From the NCBI RefSeq assembly GCF_014696065.1, contig NZ_JACJPL010000015.1, forward strand, positions 186,001 through 250,000: a stretch of 64,000 nt of DNA. Direction: 5' to 3'. Source of the DNA: Leptolyngbya sp. FACHB-261. Its GTDB lineage: Bacteria > Cyanobacteriota > Cyanobacteriia > FACHB-261. The first letter of the stretch is position 1, and every line of letters begins with the position of its first letter. A program made the translations under genes and the position numbers. Positions 1 to 9,739 of this stretch are shown here, in pieces. Under the pieces are notes generated by a model. It did not search any database. It saw only the letters and a program-made list of their open reading frames with translations, and was not told where the DNA came from.

Positions 1-275
1 CAAGCAGCGGGGAGGAGGCACTGGCAAAAATCAGTGCCCATAAGCCAGACATTATCGTCCTAGACGTTGTCCTACCAGGGCGTAGTGGCTTTGAGCTGTG
101 CCGCGATTTTAAAGCGGAAGCTGGCACCAGTAGCATTCCGATAGTAATGTGCTCAACCAAGGACGGCGAGATGGATAAATTCTGGGGCAAGAAGCAAGGC
201 GCAGATGCCTATTTAGCTAAGCCGATCGACCAGGAGGAGTTGGTTCGCACTGTCAAGCAATTAGTTAAGAACTAA
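1..275 (+). CDS. Response regulator receiver protein, 3' part (PilH/PixH/CheY-like)
   Basis: The gene begins before the window; the last 90 codons or so are present and end in TAA at 273-275. The visible part is a CheY-like receiver domain: the phosphorylation-site region reads IIVLDVVLPGRSG, followed by the conserved Ser/Thr region (IVMCSTK) and the conserved Lys in the AYLAKP motif. There is no output domain after the receiver, so it is a single-domain regulator, like PilH or PixH in cyanobacterial type IV pilus chemotaxis operons. It lies 53 bp upstream of a CheW gene in the same direction and is probably the second gene of the usual order G-H-I-J-L. Whether it belongs to the Pil or the Pix paralogue group cannot be decided from this fragment. 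Confidence 0.9.
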   Translation, partial: SSGEEALAKISAHKPDIIVLDVVLPGRSGFELCRDFKAEAGTSSIPIVMCSTKDGEMDKFWGKKQGADAYLAKPIDQEELVRTVKQLVKN

Positions 276-328
276 GAATTGAGAGCTAAGAGCAAAGAAC
301 CAGCTTGGTGCATTAGTGGAGGCAGATA

Positions 329-910
329 GTGTTATCTGAGTTTGTGAATAAAATAGCCTTGCCTGCTTCAATGGCCGCACAGGCTACAGAATCATCAGAA
401 GCAGAAGAACAGTTTTTGCGATTCCAGCTTCTCCCTGATACTACTGCTCTCTTGCCAGTACATCAAACAACAGAGGTACTAGCGGTTACCAGTAGTCAAG
501 TTATTCCTATTCCTCACATGCCAGCTTATATCTTGGGGATTTATAACTGGCGAGGTGAAATTCTATGGATGCTGGATCTAGGACACTTACTGGGGCTAGC
601 CCCTAAACATCAGAGGCTAAGCACATCTCTGGATTATCCAGTTCTTGTGATTCACGACTCACGGCGGGCGCGAGGTCGGAAGAGAACCAGCGGTCAGGCT
701 ACCGGCGAGAAACTGCTGGGTCTGGTTGTAGATCAAGTTGAAGACATGGAATGGCTCAATCCAGAACTAATCCAGTCTCCTCCAGTCTCTGCTGTAACTC
801 CCGAGCTAGCACCATTTTTAAGTGGATATTTTGTGCAGCCTAATGGTGAATTTTTAATGGCTTTAGATGGCGACTCTATTATCGCCAGGATGACTAAACC
901 AGAGGTTTGA
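329..910 (+). CDS. CheW-like adaptor protein (PilI/PixI-like)
   Basis: A 193-residue protein whose residues from about 28 to 185 form a CheW domain. Typical CheW features are the IPHMPAYILGIYNWRGEILWMLDL stretch (positions about 61-84) and the later LLGLVVDQVEDM segment. CheW proteins couple chemoreceptors to the CheA kinase at the membrane. The start is GTG at 329, chosen because a strong GGAGG ribosome site ends 6 bases before it. The gene lies between a CheY-like regulator and a chemoreceptor, the order expected for pilI or pixI. A basic, probably flexible insert (about residues 112-123) follows the domain centre. The function as adaptor is secure from family membership; the exact paralogue is inferred from gene order. 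Confidence 0.9.
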   Translation: MLSEFVNKIALPASMAAQATESSEAEEQFLRFQLLPDTTALLPVHQTTEVLAVTSSQVIPIPHMPAYILGIYNWRGEILWMLDLGHLLGLAPKHQRLSTSLDYPVLVIHDSRRARGRKRTSGQATGEKLLGLVVDQVEDMEWLNPELIQSPPVSAVTPELAPFLSGYFVQPNGEFLMALDGDSIIARMTKPEV

Positions 911-996
911 AGCCATGCTTTAGCATCCGAGAAGATTTATAGACTTCCACCTTCCAGCAATTTGCAAAGACTTGCTCATTCTAAGAGGCTTCTCCC

Positions 997-3900
997 ATGA
1001 CTCAAACTCCTCCTAAGCCTGGCGATTATGCCGCCACGAATGGACATAATCCTAAGCCCTCCAAGGATCTTCACGCCTTTGAGCGCAGTGCTCATTTGTC
1101 TTCCAAAAATCTCGCTAACTCATCTGCCTTGGACAACGCAGGGCCTATACCTAAACGACAAAAAGCTCAAACGGGATCTGCGTGGAAACAGCTTTATCAG
1201 AGCTGGGGAAACCTTAGAATTCGCTGGAAGCTAACGGTTCTTTTGGTTGTTACAGCTGCTATACCAACGGCAGTCGTGACCGAAGGAATTATTGAAACTG
1301 CTCAAAAAGATTTGTCGCTTAGCTTACAGCAACGACTAGCAACCGGCATGGGCCAGCTAGAGGAGAACATTACTGAAGATACGGTACAAGCAAGTAAGAT
1401 CGAGGCAAACACGATAGGCCACCTTGTAGAGACGTCTAGGGTTGATTTGAGCAATCCTCAGTCAGTAGCAGCCTATCGTGGTCTACTGCAATCCTTCCTG
1501 ACCGATCCGGACATTTTGGAAGCTGGATCTAAACAGAGCTTTTTATTACTTACTGATGCTCAGGGTAAAGTAGTTGCCCAGAGCGCTGAAATTCTGGCAG
1601 ACGATTTTTCAAACTATCCACCTCTGCCGACTGAAGAGAATCCCATTGCTCGTCTTAAATACCGTCCGACATCCATCGCAATAGGAACCTACTTAGGTGA
1701 TATCCCGATTGTTAAAAATGCTATCAGTGGCGGGCGCTTGCTGGGTGGCACGGAACTGTTGAAGGGAGACACCCTCAAACGTTTAGGTTTAGAGCAGCAA
1801 GCTAACATCGGTCTGCGTCCCCAAAACACTCAAGGTCTTCCTGAGGCTAAGAAGCCCTCGCCAGAAGGGCTTTATGACATTGATCAGGGCAGAGCTGGTT
1901 TAGTTTCGATGGCCGTTCACCCCCTGGAAGTTAACAATCGCTTCGTAGGAACTGCGATTGTAGGGACATTGTTGAACCGTAATTACCAAGCGGTTGACGA
2001 GGTTGCACAGAGCAATAACATATCTGTGGTCACGTTGTTTGCTCAAGATTGGCGCGTTAGCACGAACGTTCCTTACTCTGACAACAAAACTCGGGCAATT
2101 GGAACACGAGCTTCTCGAGAAGTAGCAGAAACTGTTCTCAACCAGGGCAAAGAGTTTCTTGGTCAGGCCAACATTGTTGGCAGCAATTATTTAACTGTTT
2201 ACCGTCCTATATACGACCATCAGAAGGAACTGAATTCCCAGGCAAAACCTGTGGGAATGCTGTTCGTCGGTGATCCTGAGGATAAGGTGCAAAGTGTTCT
2301 GCAGAGGCAAAGATTATTTGGATATGGTCTTGGGATAGGTTCGCTATTATTGGCCGGTCTGTTTGCCCTTCCGGTAGCGGGGACTTTCTCCAATCCTATT
2401 CGACGTTTAGCTCGTTTCACACAGCGTGTCGGCACGGGAGAACGAGGAATACAGTTAGAGGCTACGGATCGACAAGATGAGATCGGCATTTTGTCTCAAG
2501 AACTCAACCAAATGGCAATTAACATTGAGGCCAGCCTGGAAGCCCGTCGACAAGAGGCTGAACGGGCGAGCTTTTTTGCAAACATTGCCACCTCTCGTGC
2601 CAGTAACTCTCAAGAGCTAGAGGAGGTATTTAACAATGCTCTTAAGGGAGCCCGAGAAACTCTAGAAGCGGACCGAGTAGTCGTTTATCGCTTCTACCCT
2701 GATTGGAGCGGTTACATTACTGCTGAATCCGTTGCAGGCAGTTGGCCACGTGCCTTGGCAGACACAATAGAAGACTCTTGTATTGGTGAGCACCTTATCG
2801 AAGCGTACAAAAAGGGACGCGTTGTTCCAACCAATAACGTCTTTGAAGCAGGTTTCCACCCTGAGCATTTGAAGTTGATGGAACGGCTTGAGATTAAGGC
2901 TAATCTCGTAACGCCGATTCTCAGAAACAACCAGCTCTTCGGTTTACTTATTGCTCATCACTGTGCAGAACCTCATGATTGGCAACAACCTGAAATTAGC
3001 TTTTTAACACAATTAGCTGCTCAGCTTGGTCTCATTCTGGACCGCGTGACTTTTCTGGAACAGGCGGAGCAGGCACGCCAAGAGGCTGAGGGACTAGCGA
3101 AAGATCAACGCTTGCAGAAAGAGGGTCTGCAAAAGCGAGCCCTAGAACTACTGATGGAGGTTGATCCTATCAGTAAGGGGGATCTCACGATCCGGGCTAA
3201 TGTAACGGAGGATGAGATTGGTACGCTTGCTGACTCTTATAACGCTACGGTTGGTAGCTTAAGAAAGATTGTGACTCAGGTGCAATCTGCAGCTCAGCAT
3301 GTGTCAGACACAGTCAGTAACAGCGGAGATTCTGTTCAAGGATTATCAGTAGAAGCCTTGGAGCAAGCAGAGCAAATCTCAGCAGCACTAGTTCGGATTC
3401 AAGAGATGTCGAACTCAATTCGAGCTGTTGCTGCTAACGCTGAGCAGGCAGGGGTTATGGTCCAACAAGCGAGCCACACTGTAGAAGAAGGGGATATTGC
3501 GATGAACCGCACTGTAGACGGAATTCTAGCAATTCGGGAAACTGTGGCGGAAACATCTAAGAAAGTGAAACGGCTAGGGGAATCCTCACAGAAGATCTCT
3601 AAGGTCGTGAATCTGATCGGTACTTTTGCTGCTCAGACGAACCTGCTAGCGCTAAATGCTTCGATTGAAGCAGCCCGAGCCGGGGAGGAAGGGCGAGGCT
3701 TTGCAGTGGTTGCAGATGAGGTACGCTCACTAGCTCGCCAGTCAGCTGAAGCGACAGCTGAGATTGAAAAACTGGTGGCAGATATTCAGGCAGAAACTAA
3801 CGAAGTAGTTGTGGCGATGGAGTCAGGTACCGAGCAGGTAGTCATGGGTACCAAACTGGTGGATGAGACTCGCATGAGCCTGAACAAGATTACTGCTGCT

Positions 3901-4113
3901 AGCGCCCAAATTAGTTCACTCGTTGATGCGATTACGCAAGCTGCCGTTGCGCAGTCTCAAACTTCTGATGCTGTCGCTCAAACGATGACTAATGTAGCAG
4001 CTATTGCTGATAAAACCTCAACAGAGGCTATTCAGGTTTCGTCCTCTTTCAAAGAGCTACTGACGGTGGCTCAAGGGCTACAATCAAGCGTTGGCCAATT
4101 CAAGGTCAGCTAA
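997..4113 (+). CDS. Methyl-accepting chemotaxis protein with HAMP-GAF-HAMP (PilJ-like)
   Basis: A 1,038-residue membrane chemoreceptor. A soluble proline-rich N-terminus is followed by a membrane helix (about 75-95), a large periplasmic sensor region (to about 440), a second helix (about 443-466), a HAMP domain, a GAF domain (about 545-690), a second HAMP-like segment (about 721-765) and the MCP signalling domain with the conserved hairpin tip [19 protein letters not shown] near residue 891. The GAF domain resembles cyanobacteriochrome GAFs, but the usual bilin-binding Cys before the conserved His is Glu623 (E623-H624). A DxCF-like motif survives as D593-S594-C595-I596. It therefore probably does not bind bilin in the normal way, which fits PilJ better than PixJ. 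The ATG has AGAGG upstream. It lies between CheW and CheA genes and should signal to that kinase to control pilus motility. Confidence 0.9.
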   Translation: MTQTPPKPGDYAATNGHNPKPSKDLHAFERSAHLSSKNLANSSALDNAGPIPKRQKAQTGSAWKQLYQSWGNLRIRWKLTVLLVVTAAIPTAVVTEGIIETAQKDLSLSLQQRLATGMGQLEENITEDTVQASKIEANTIGHLVETSRVDLSNPQSVAAYRGLLQSFLTDPDILEAGSKQSFLLLTDAQGKVVAQSAEILADDFSNYPPLPTEENPIARLKYRPTSIAIGTYLGDIPIVKNAISGGRLLGGTELLKGDTLKRLGLEQQANIGLRPQNTQGLPEAKKPSPEGLYDIDQGRAGLVSMAVHPLEVNNRFVGTAIVGTLLNRNYQAVDEVAQSNNISVVTLFAQDWRVSTNVPYSDNKTRAIGTRASREVAETVLNQGKEFLGQANIVGSNYLTVYRPIYDHQKELNSQAKPVGMLFVGDPEDKVQSVLQRQRLFGYGLGIGSLLLAGLFALPVAGTFSNPIRRLARFTQRVGTGERGIQLEATDRQDEIGILSQELNQMAINIEASLEARRQEAERASFFANIATSRASNSQELEEVFNNALKGARETLEADRVVVYRFYPDWSGYITAESVAGSWPRALADTIEDSCIGEHLIEAYKKGRVVPTNNVFEAGFHPEHLKLMERLEIKANLVTPILRNNQLFGLLIAHHCAEPHDWQQPEISFLTQLAAQLGLILDRVTFLEQAEQARQEAEGLAKDQRLQKEGLQKRALELLMEVDPISKGDLTIRANVTEDEIGTLADSYNATVGSLRKIVTQVQSAAQHVSDTVSNSGDSVQGLSVEALEQAEQISAALVRIQEMSNSIRAVAANAEQAGVMVQQASHTVEEGDIAMNRTVDGILAIRETVAETSKKVKRLGESSQKISKVVNLIGTFAAQTNLLALNASIEAARAGEEGRGFAVVADEVRSLARQSAEATAEIEKLVADIQAETNEVVVAMESGTEQVVMGTKLVDETRMSLNKITAASAQISSLVDAITQAAVAQSQTSDAVAQTMTNVAAIADKTSTEAIQVSSSFKELLTVAQGLQSSVGQFKVS

Positions 4114-4217
4114 CGATCAAGCCAGCCAGCAGTAAATTCGGCTGTACTGCTGGCTACAATCGGCTCCGCTTCTTGCTTGCTTCTCGTTTCTTCTATTCCC
4201 ACTATCGGGTCAGAAAT

Positions 4218-7200
4218 ATGGTGCTTAGTCCTGAAATTCGCGACCAGGCTTATCAGTTCTTCATTCAAGAAGCGCCAGAATTATTGCAGGTAATTGAGGC
4301 GGAGTTATTGACTCTAAAACAGGAGCGTAGCACCGCAAAAGTGCATAACTTAATGCGGGCCGCTCACTCGATTAAGGGAGGAGCTGCCAGTGTCGGTCTT
4401 GACACAATCAAAACCATAGCTCACCGCCTTGAAGATGTTTTCAAAGCCCTTTACAGTGAAGAGCTACAGATTGATGTAGAGATGGAGCGCCTGTTGTTGC
4501 AGGCATACGATTGTTTGCGCCTGCCTCTCATACAACAAATTACAATTGGACAGCTTGCATCAGGGCCTGCTCTGATGCAAGCTGATTCTGTCTTTGTCCA
4601 ACTAGAAGTGCTACTAAAAGGTTTTCTAGGGGGAGCGGCTAACTTACCCAGTTCGATTGAGTTAGGGGTAGACATTACCCTATCTATTTTTGAGGTGGAT
4701 GTGGCTCAGGGCTTAGAGTGCTTGGCAGCAGCCATCGCTCAAGGCCAAAACTTGGCAGTGGCTGAAGAACTTCGGAGCCAAGCTGAGGTATTTGTTGGGC
4801 TAGCTGAGCTACTTAATCTACCTGGTTTTAGCAACATTGCCCAAGCTGCAACTACCGCTCTCGACGTTCATCCTGAGCAATCGCTTGCCATTGCTCAACT
4901 CGCCTTAAATGATTTTCAAGCTGCCCGGCAAGCCGTAATCGCAGGTGATCGGACGCAGGGTGGTGCTCCTTCAATAGAGCTAATAAGTCTCACGAGTTCT
5001 GCAATTGTGAGTCCACTTGTTGTTAGTACGGATGAGATATATAGTGCTGATATTACATCTGGCCTGGAGCACGCAGAAGCAGGATTACTGTTATCTCCTA
5101 GCCTGGATGAAGTTTTTGGTGACTTAACTTGGGCATCTGAAGGTTCTGCGACTAGAGCTGATACAGACCTGGGCCTAGAGCTTGCAGAAGTAGAGGTATC
5201 GCTAACACCCAGCCTAGATGAAGTCTTTGATAGTTTAGCGTTGGCTCCTTTCGGCCAAGAAGAACCAACTATCTTTCCAAGCCCCTCTCTCGATGACATT
5301 TCCTGCCAAAGCTTTAGTTCATTCTCTCAAACTGCTGAGATAGACAGCGCTTCACTGACGCTGTCTCAGGGGTCCATAGATCAAGAGCTGGAACCTGAGC
5401 CTTTTACTATTGAGGCAATGGTACATTCTATTGAACAGAGTTTCGACCAGTTGTCTCCCCTATCAGAAACGATTGCTCCCCTGGTTGCTGCGCCCATTGT
5501 CAAGATAAGCCAGCGTAGCGCAGTGCCTGTTCAAGCATCAGTTATTAATACAAAACAGGATCATCTCCAGAAAGGCAGTGAGGCTAATCCCAATCTTTCC
5601 GTCCGTGTAGACTTAGAACGGCTAGAGAGAATGAATAACCAGGTGGGAGAACTAGCGATTAACCGCAATAGTCTCTCACTACAGAATGAACAACTTCAAG
5701 GAGCTGTTCAGAAGCTATTACAGCGGTTCGACCGCTTTCAAATATTAGGCAAGCAGCTCCATCATCAATCAGACCAGCTTCTAATTGCTCCTGAAAGATA
5801 CAGTTATGATAGAGCCTCTGCAAGTTGGCCCTTGGGAGGAGTTAAGAGTGAGTACACTAGCAAAGCTCTGGAATTGTTGTCATTCCGTCAGTCTGGCTTT
5901 GATTCTCTAGAAATGGACAGCTACGGGGAATTGCACTCGTTGATGCAAACCATTCTAGAAGAGATGGTGCAACTCGAAGAAACAGTTGGTGACATTGCGT
6001 TGTTCGCACGGCAATCCAGCCAAAGTTTAGAGCAACAACGCCAGATGCTGACCCATTTACGCAGTGACTTGATGTGGGCTCGAATGCTGCCATTAGGAGA
6101 AGTGCTTAATCGCTTTCCTCGCATTTTGCACGATCTCAGCACCACTTATCATAAACCAGCTCATTTGAAGTTGAGCGGCACCCGAGTCTTAGTAGATAAG
6201 GCGGTCCTCGAAAAACTCTATGACCCTCTGCTCCATCTATTGCGCAATGCTTTTGATCATGGGATCGAGCCTGTAGAAACTAGGCGTCGACAAGGAAAAC
6301 CAGAGCAAGGCCAGATTGAAATCCGCGCTCATCACCAGGGTAGCCAAACGATTGTTGAGATCCGTGATGACGGCCAGGGTCTGAACCTAGAGCGAATCCG
6401 TCAACGGGTTCTTGAGCTGGGTTTGCTATCTGTACAACAGTTAGAAACAACTCCAATAACTCAACTCTGGGACTTGCTTTTTGAAGCAGGATTTTCAACC
6501 GCTAGCCAGGTAAGTGAATTGTCGGGGCGAGGGATGGGCTTGGAGGTAGTACGCTCACAATTACACTCCCTTAAGGGGACAGTGACAGTCAGCTCAGAGG
6601 TTGGACAAGGCACTACTTTTACTCTTCGCTTGCCCCTAACGCTAACCATTGCCAGACTTCTGGTTTGCTCAGTGGGTGCTGCCGCCTTCGCTTTTCTCTC
6701 CGACAATATTGAGGAAATTCTGATTCCGAAGCCTGAGCTAATTAAACGCTCCGGAACCCAGAGATTTCTTTACTGGCGTGAACAAATCATCTCTATTCAT
6801 TCTCTATCTCATTTCTTAGAATACGCCTGCCCATTTCCCGAAACAGCTACTAGCCAAGCACTCATGGCAGTTCCTGCTCCTAAGGAGTGGCATTCGCCTG
6901 TGTTAGTGCTTCGTCAAGGCAAGCAAATCATCGCACTCGAAATCGAGCGTTTAATCACAGAGCAGGAGCTAGTTATTAAGCCCTTTGGCAATGTTTTGGC
7001 AGCTCCAAGCTACCTTTATGGCTGTACTATCTTGGGCGATGGCAGTCTGATTCCAGTAGTTGATGGTACAGCTTTGCTGACTGAACTCACTGATCAAGGT
7101 TCAGCCGTGAGCTTATCCACACAGACAGCAATTTCTTCTGTTAGAAATGGTCTAGTGCTCAGCAAGAGCACCACCTCGACCAAGGCATTAACCACACCAA

Positions 7201-7610
7201 CCCTGCTAGTTGTTGATGACTCTATTGGCTTACGGCAAACCCTGGCATTGACTCTGCAGAAAGCAGGTTACCGTGTTCTACAAGCGAGGGACGGGCGAGA
7301 AGCCCTCGACCAGCTTCGACAAGAAACAGCCATTCGGTTGGTCATTTGCGATGTGGAAATGCCCAATATGAACGGATTCGAGTTTCTCAGCCATCGACGA
7401 CAGGACCAATTACTGACTAGCATTCCTGTCGTGATGCTAACTTCTCGTAACAGCGACAAGCACCGAAAGTTGGCAATGCACTTGGGAGCAACAGATTACT
7501 TCACTAAACCATATCTGGAACAGGACTTTCTGGTAGCCCTCAAAACGATTATTGAACAGAGTGTGCCTACGACGTTACCTAGTCTAGCTACCTCAACTAG
7601 AAACCTCTAA
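4218..7610 (+). CDS. Hybrid CheA histidine kinase with receiver domain (PilL/PixL-like)
   Basis: About 1,130 residues. An N-terminal Hpt domain carries the phospho-accepting His50 in AAHSIKGGAASVG. A long acidic linker (about 200-480) is followed by a dimerisation region, an HATPase domain (about 661-807; N box LRNAFDHGIEP, G boxes DDGQGLN and GRGMGLEVV), a CheW-like regulatory domain (about 811-964) and a C-terminal receiver (about 994-1118, predicted phospho-Asp1045 in CDVEMPN). Such hybrid CheA proteins drive type IV pilus phototaxis or chemotaxis in cyanobacteria. The open frame extends upstream to a TTG at 4173, but the ATG at 4218 begins a normal Hpt sequence and is preferred; no clear ribosome site is seen. 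The linker holds three copies of an S/TPSLDE/D motif (about residues 291, 329, 354). It is followed 16 bp later by a second CheW gene. Confidence 0.9.
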   Translation: MVLSPEIRDQAYQFFIQEAPELLQVIEAELLTLKQERSTAKVHNLMRAAHSIKGGAASVGLDTIKTIAHRLEDVFKALYSEELQIDVEMERLLLQAYDCLRLPLIQQITIGQLASGPALMQADSVFVQLEVLLKGFLGGAANLPSSIELGVDITLSIFEVDVAQGLECLAAAIAQGQNLAVAEELRSQAEVFVGLAELLNLPGFSNIAQAATTALDVHPEQSLAIAQLALNDFQAARQAVIAGDRTQGGAPSIELISLTSSAIVSPLVVSTDEIYSADITSGLEHAEAGLLLSPSLDEVFGDLTWASEGSATRADTDLGLELAEVEVSLTPSLDEVFDSLALAPFGQEEPTIFPSPSLDDISCQSFSSFSQTAEIDSASLTLSQGSIDQELEPEPFTIEAMVHSIEQSFDQLSPLSETIAPLVAAPIVKISQRSAVPVQASVINTKQDHLQKGSEANPNLSVRVDLERLERMNNQVGELAINRNSLSLQNEQLQGAVQKLLQRFDRFQILGKQLHHQSDQLLIAPERYSYDRASASWPLGGVKSEYTSKALELLSFRQSGFDSLEMDSYGELHSLMQTILEEMVQLEETVGDIALFARQSSQSLEQQRQMLTHLRSDLMWARMLPLGEVLNRFPRILHDLSTTYHKPAHLKLSGTRVLVDKAVLEKLYDPLLHLLRNAFDHGIEPVETRRRQGKPEQGQIEIRAHHQGSQTIVEIRDDGQGLNLERIRQRVLELGLLSVQQLETTPITQLWDLLFEAGFSTASQVSELSGRGMGLEVVRSQLHSLKGTVTVSSEVGQGTTFTLRLPLTLTIARLLVCSVGAAAFAFLSDNIEEILIPKPELIKRSGTQRFLYWREQIISIHSLSHFLEYACPFPETATSQALMAVPAPKEWHSPVLVLRQGKQIIALEIERLITEQELVIKPFGNVLAAPSYLYGCTILGDGSLIPVVDGTALLTELTDQGSAVSLSTQTAISSVRNGLVLSKSTTSTKALTTPTLLVVDDSIGLRQTLALTLQKAGYRVLQARDGREALDQLRQETAIRLVICDVEMPNMNGFEFLSHRRQDQLLTSIPVVMLTSRNSDKHRKLAMHLGATDYFTKPYLEQDFLVALKTIIEQSVPTTLPSLATSTRNL

Positions 7611-7626
7611 AAATAGACAAACCAAT

Positions 7627-8121
7627 ATGAGCAATAACACTTTGACTGAGCAACACAGCTTGAGAGTCTCATCCAGGGGACAAGCCGAGCCAATGCTTAA
7701 AGTAACCGCTTTTAGCATTGGCAATCTTAACTTAGCCTTGCCTATTGTTTCAATTTATAAGGTACTCAATCACACACAGGTTCATGGCAGCGGCCTCAAC
7801 AGTGTAGGCATCGCTTACATAGAGGAGCGTGAGCTAACAGTAGTAGATTTGCATCGGCGGTTACTTGGCACTGGAGCTCCAACCCAAGCTAGGTACCTCA
7901 TCGTTATTCAAAACCAAATTCAGGAACTTTACGGTATTCCGGTTTTGGAAATTCCTGTTCTTATGGAAGTTCCCCTATCACGAATCCGGGTTCTACCAGA
8001 ATCCTACCGTCGGGCTGACACACTCAGCATCGCTAGCCACGTTGCTTTAATTCACCAGATGGATGCAGCCCTGACCCTTTTCTTGCTTGATGTTGAGCAA
8101 ATTTTGCCCCAAGCCTTCTAG
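7627..8121 (+). CDS. Second CheW-like protein
   Basis: A 164-residue protein with one divergent CheW domain over most of its length (about residues 22-162): FSIGNLNLALPIVSIYKVL at the start, and ERELTVVDLHRRLLG where CheW proteins carry their conserved central strand. It follows the CheA gene by 16 bp and is almost certainly in the same operon. A second adaptor could link the kinase to other receptors or modulate the CheW-like domain of the kinase; which one is not visible in the sequence. No clear ribosome site precedes the ATG, which suggests translation coupled to the upstream gene. It is more divergent than the first CheW of this cluster. Confidence 0.85.
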   Translation: MSNNTLTEQHSLRVSSRGQAEPMLKVTAFSIGNLNLALPIVSIYKVLNHTQVHGSGLNSVGIAYIEERELTVVDLHRRLLGTGAPTQARYLIVIQNQIQELYGIPVLEIPVLMEVPLSRIRVLPESYRRADTLSIASHVALIHQMDAALTLFLLDVEQILPQAF

Positions 8122-8160
8122 CAGGATAGACAGAACCAGGAAGAGACCCTGAGGCTAAGC

Positions 8161-8355
8161 TTAAGCTTGCAGGTCCTGCTTTAATTGCTCAGCGATACTG
8201 CCCAGCCCAGCAAGGAACTTGAGAATGTCGTGCTTACCTTTAAAGCGATAGCGCCCTCCTAGCATTGAAAGAAGCATTACATAATCATCTGTACTCTCAT
8301 CTTGAAACAAGGTGATCTGGTAGGACGGATCTGAGACACGCTTAAGCTGTTGCAT
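8161..8355 (-). CDS. Small conserved-type hypothetical protein, 64 residues
   Basis: Not recognised. A 64-residue soluble protein, well ordered in appearance, with a segment SYQITLFQDESTDDYVMLLSML that looks like beta strands, then a basic loop (RYRFKGKHD) and a C-terminal helix. The start is supported by an AAAGAGGG ribosome site just before the ATG. It is convergent with the chemotaxis operon, leaving 39 bp between the two stop codons, and it does not overlap other genes. There are no Cys residues, signal peptide or membrane segment. The ribosome site and ordinary codon use make it a probable real gene; no function is proposed. Confidence 0.6.
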   Translation of the reverse strand: MQQLKRVSDPSYQITLFQDESTDDYVMLLSMLGGRYRFKGKHDILKFLAGLGSIAEQLKQDLQA

Positions 8356-8457
8356 AACCCTCTTTAATAAGCGAATTTTTTACCAAGAAATCATATTGAA
8401 ACAGCCGAATGCATCCCTAAAAAGTTATAGAACCTCCAATTTGAATTAAAACTAGCT

Positions 8458-9714
8458 CTAAGGTCTAAGGGGACTTCGGCTCACTTGGATTTGTCCATCA
8501 GGAGCCAGCCGCAGGTAAAGTACCTCAATCGCACCACCGGCTGAGTTGTCCAATGTAGTCGGTAGAGGCGTTAGAGGCAGGCTATCCCGATAGGTACGAG
8601 CTATTGGGGTCAGTGGTGTGACCTCTTGCACAGCTCCGCTGGCGCTTACCGAAACTCGGTAGTCCAGCGGTCCGTTAGCCTCAGCAGGAGGTGTCCAGCG
8701 GTCTTGGAGTTGCTCCTGGAGCCGAGCAACCGAATCGATGATCAGGTTACGCTCAGGCGCAGCTCTGAGGGTATAGCCGCTGCTAGTTGTACCACTGCTT
8801 GCGTTGTCAGGCGCAGACTCAATACTAGGCTGTTGAGCTTGGGCTTGGGCTTGAGGGGCTGGAGACGGGCTAGGAGCCCCTGGCAAGGATGAGGCAGGTG
8901 GCGGCGGGGGGAGAGCCTCCGCTGCTGGGGAGGGCGGAGTAACTTTCAGAGTAGGTAGTGGCGGCGATGCTGCCGAAACGTCTGGTGTTTCTACCGTGAA
9001 AGGATCAAACGGTGTTGCTGCCACTGTAGGACCAGGCAGAATCGTCGGTATTGGCCCAGGCTGGTTGGCTTGAGGCTCGCCAGGCTGCAGGGCGACACGC
9101 TGATTGTCAGCCTGGGCAGTAGGAGCACTAGCTGTTGAGGATGAAGTCGGGGTCTGCAAAACACGAACTGCTGTTAAGGTTGCTCCCACTGTAAAGATAA
9201 CTAGGGCAGCACTACGTAGAGCTGGAGAGTTGAGCAGAGGCCCTCTAAACTGAGCTGTAAGCGCTGTCAGTGGCGTGAGATCGGGGAGAGCCATAACCTC
9301 AGTGGAGCACTGCTCTAGGCAAGCTGCCAAGTCAAATAGTTGCAGGGTACTTAGGGTCACCGGACTGAGCAAGCCTGCCTCTGACTGCTCAGCTTGTAAA
9401 CTGCCAAACTGCAAACGATGGCACAGCGTCCCAACCGAGGTCAGGGAGATGCTATACGGGTTAGGCGGTGGTGTAGGAATAGAGGTCAACTTGCCGCGGA
9501 CATAAGCATCAACTACTTCAGTCAGAACCTCTAGCTGACTGCGACCACCAATCACTGTGATGCCAGTTTCTAGAAAGCTCAGCCGGAAACGCAAGTTTTT
9601 TAGCAATGGGCGCCCAGTCCATCGAGACAGAGGGGAAGCCTCAGCCCAGACATCTAGAACGCAGGATGGGCTTGTTGTCGAGGGGTGAACGTAGCGGCGC
9701 AAGGTAGAAGTCAT
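8458..9714 (-). CDS. DUF4335 family protein, membrane-anchored, proline-rich
   Basis: A 418-residue protein that matches the cyanobacterial DUF4335 family in its N-terminal part (about residues 1-180). A single hydrophobic segment (about residues 190-212, ALVIFTVGATLTAVRVL) is followed by a long Ser/Thr/Pro-rich region and a C-terminal globular piece. The open frame extends further upstream, but the ATG at 9714 has an AGGAG site 6 bases before it and begins the family-like sequence MTSTLRRYVHP. It lies 25 bp downstream of a DUF3038 gene; the two families are commonly neighbours in cyanobacteria. Function unknown. The hydrophobic segment and Pro-rich tail suggest a membrane or envelope location, which is inference. 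Confidence 0.8.
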   Translation of the reverse strand: MTSTLRRYVHPSTTSPSCVLDVWAEASPLSRWTGRPLLKNLRFRLSFLETGITVIGGRSQLEVLTEVVDAYVRGKLTSIPTPPPNPYSISLTSVGTLCHRLQFGSLQAEQSEAGLLSPVTLSTLQLFDLAACLEQCSTEVMALPDLTPLTALTAQFRGPLLNSPALRSAALVIFTVGATLTAVRVLQTPTSSSTASAPTAQADNQRVALQPGEPQANQPGPIPTILPGPTVAATPFDPFTVETPDVSAASPPLPTLKVTPPSPAAEALPPPPPASSLPGAPSPSPAPQAQAQAQQPSIESAPDNASSGTTSSGYTLRAAPERNLIIDSVARLQEQLQDRWTPPAEANGPLDYRVSVSASGAVQEVTPLTPIARTYRDSLPLTPLPTTLDNSAGGAIEVLYLRLAPDGQIQVSRSPLRP

Positions 9715-9739
9715 GATGGCTCCTGAAGACTGACGATGG

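Noticed and set aside
5-8121. Pix (phototaxis) naming of the chemotaxis cluster
   Set aside because: The GAF domain lacks the canonical bilin Cys, so the cluster may be Pil rather than Pix; gene symbols were left empty.
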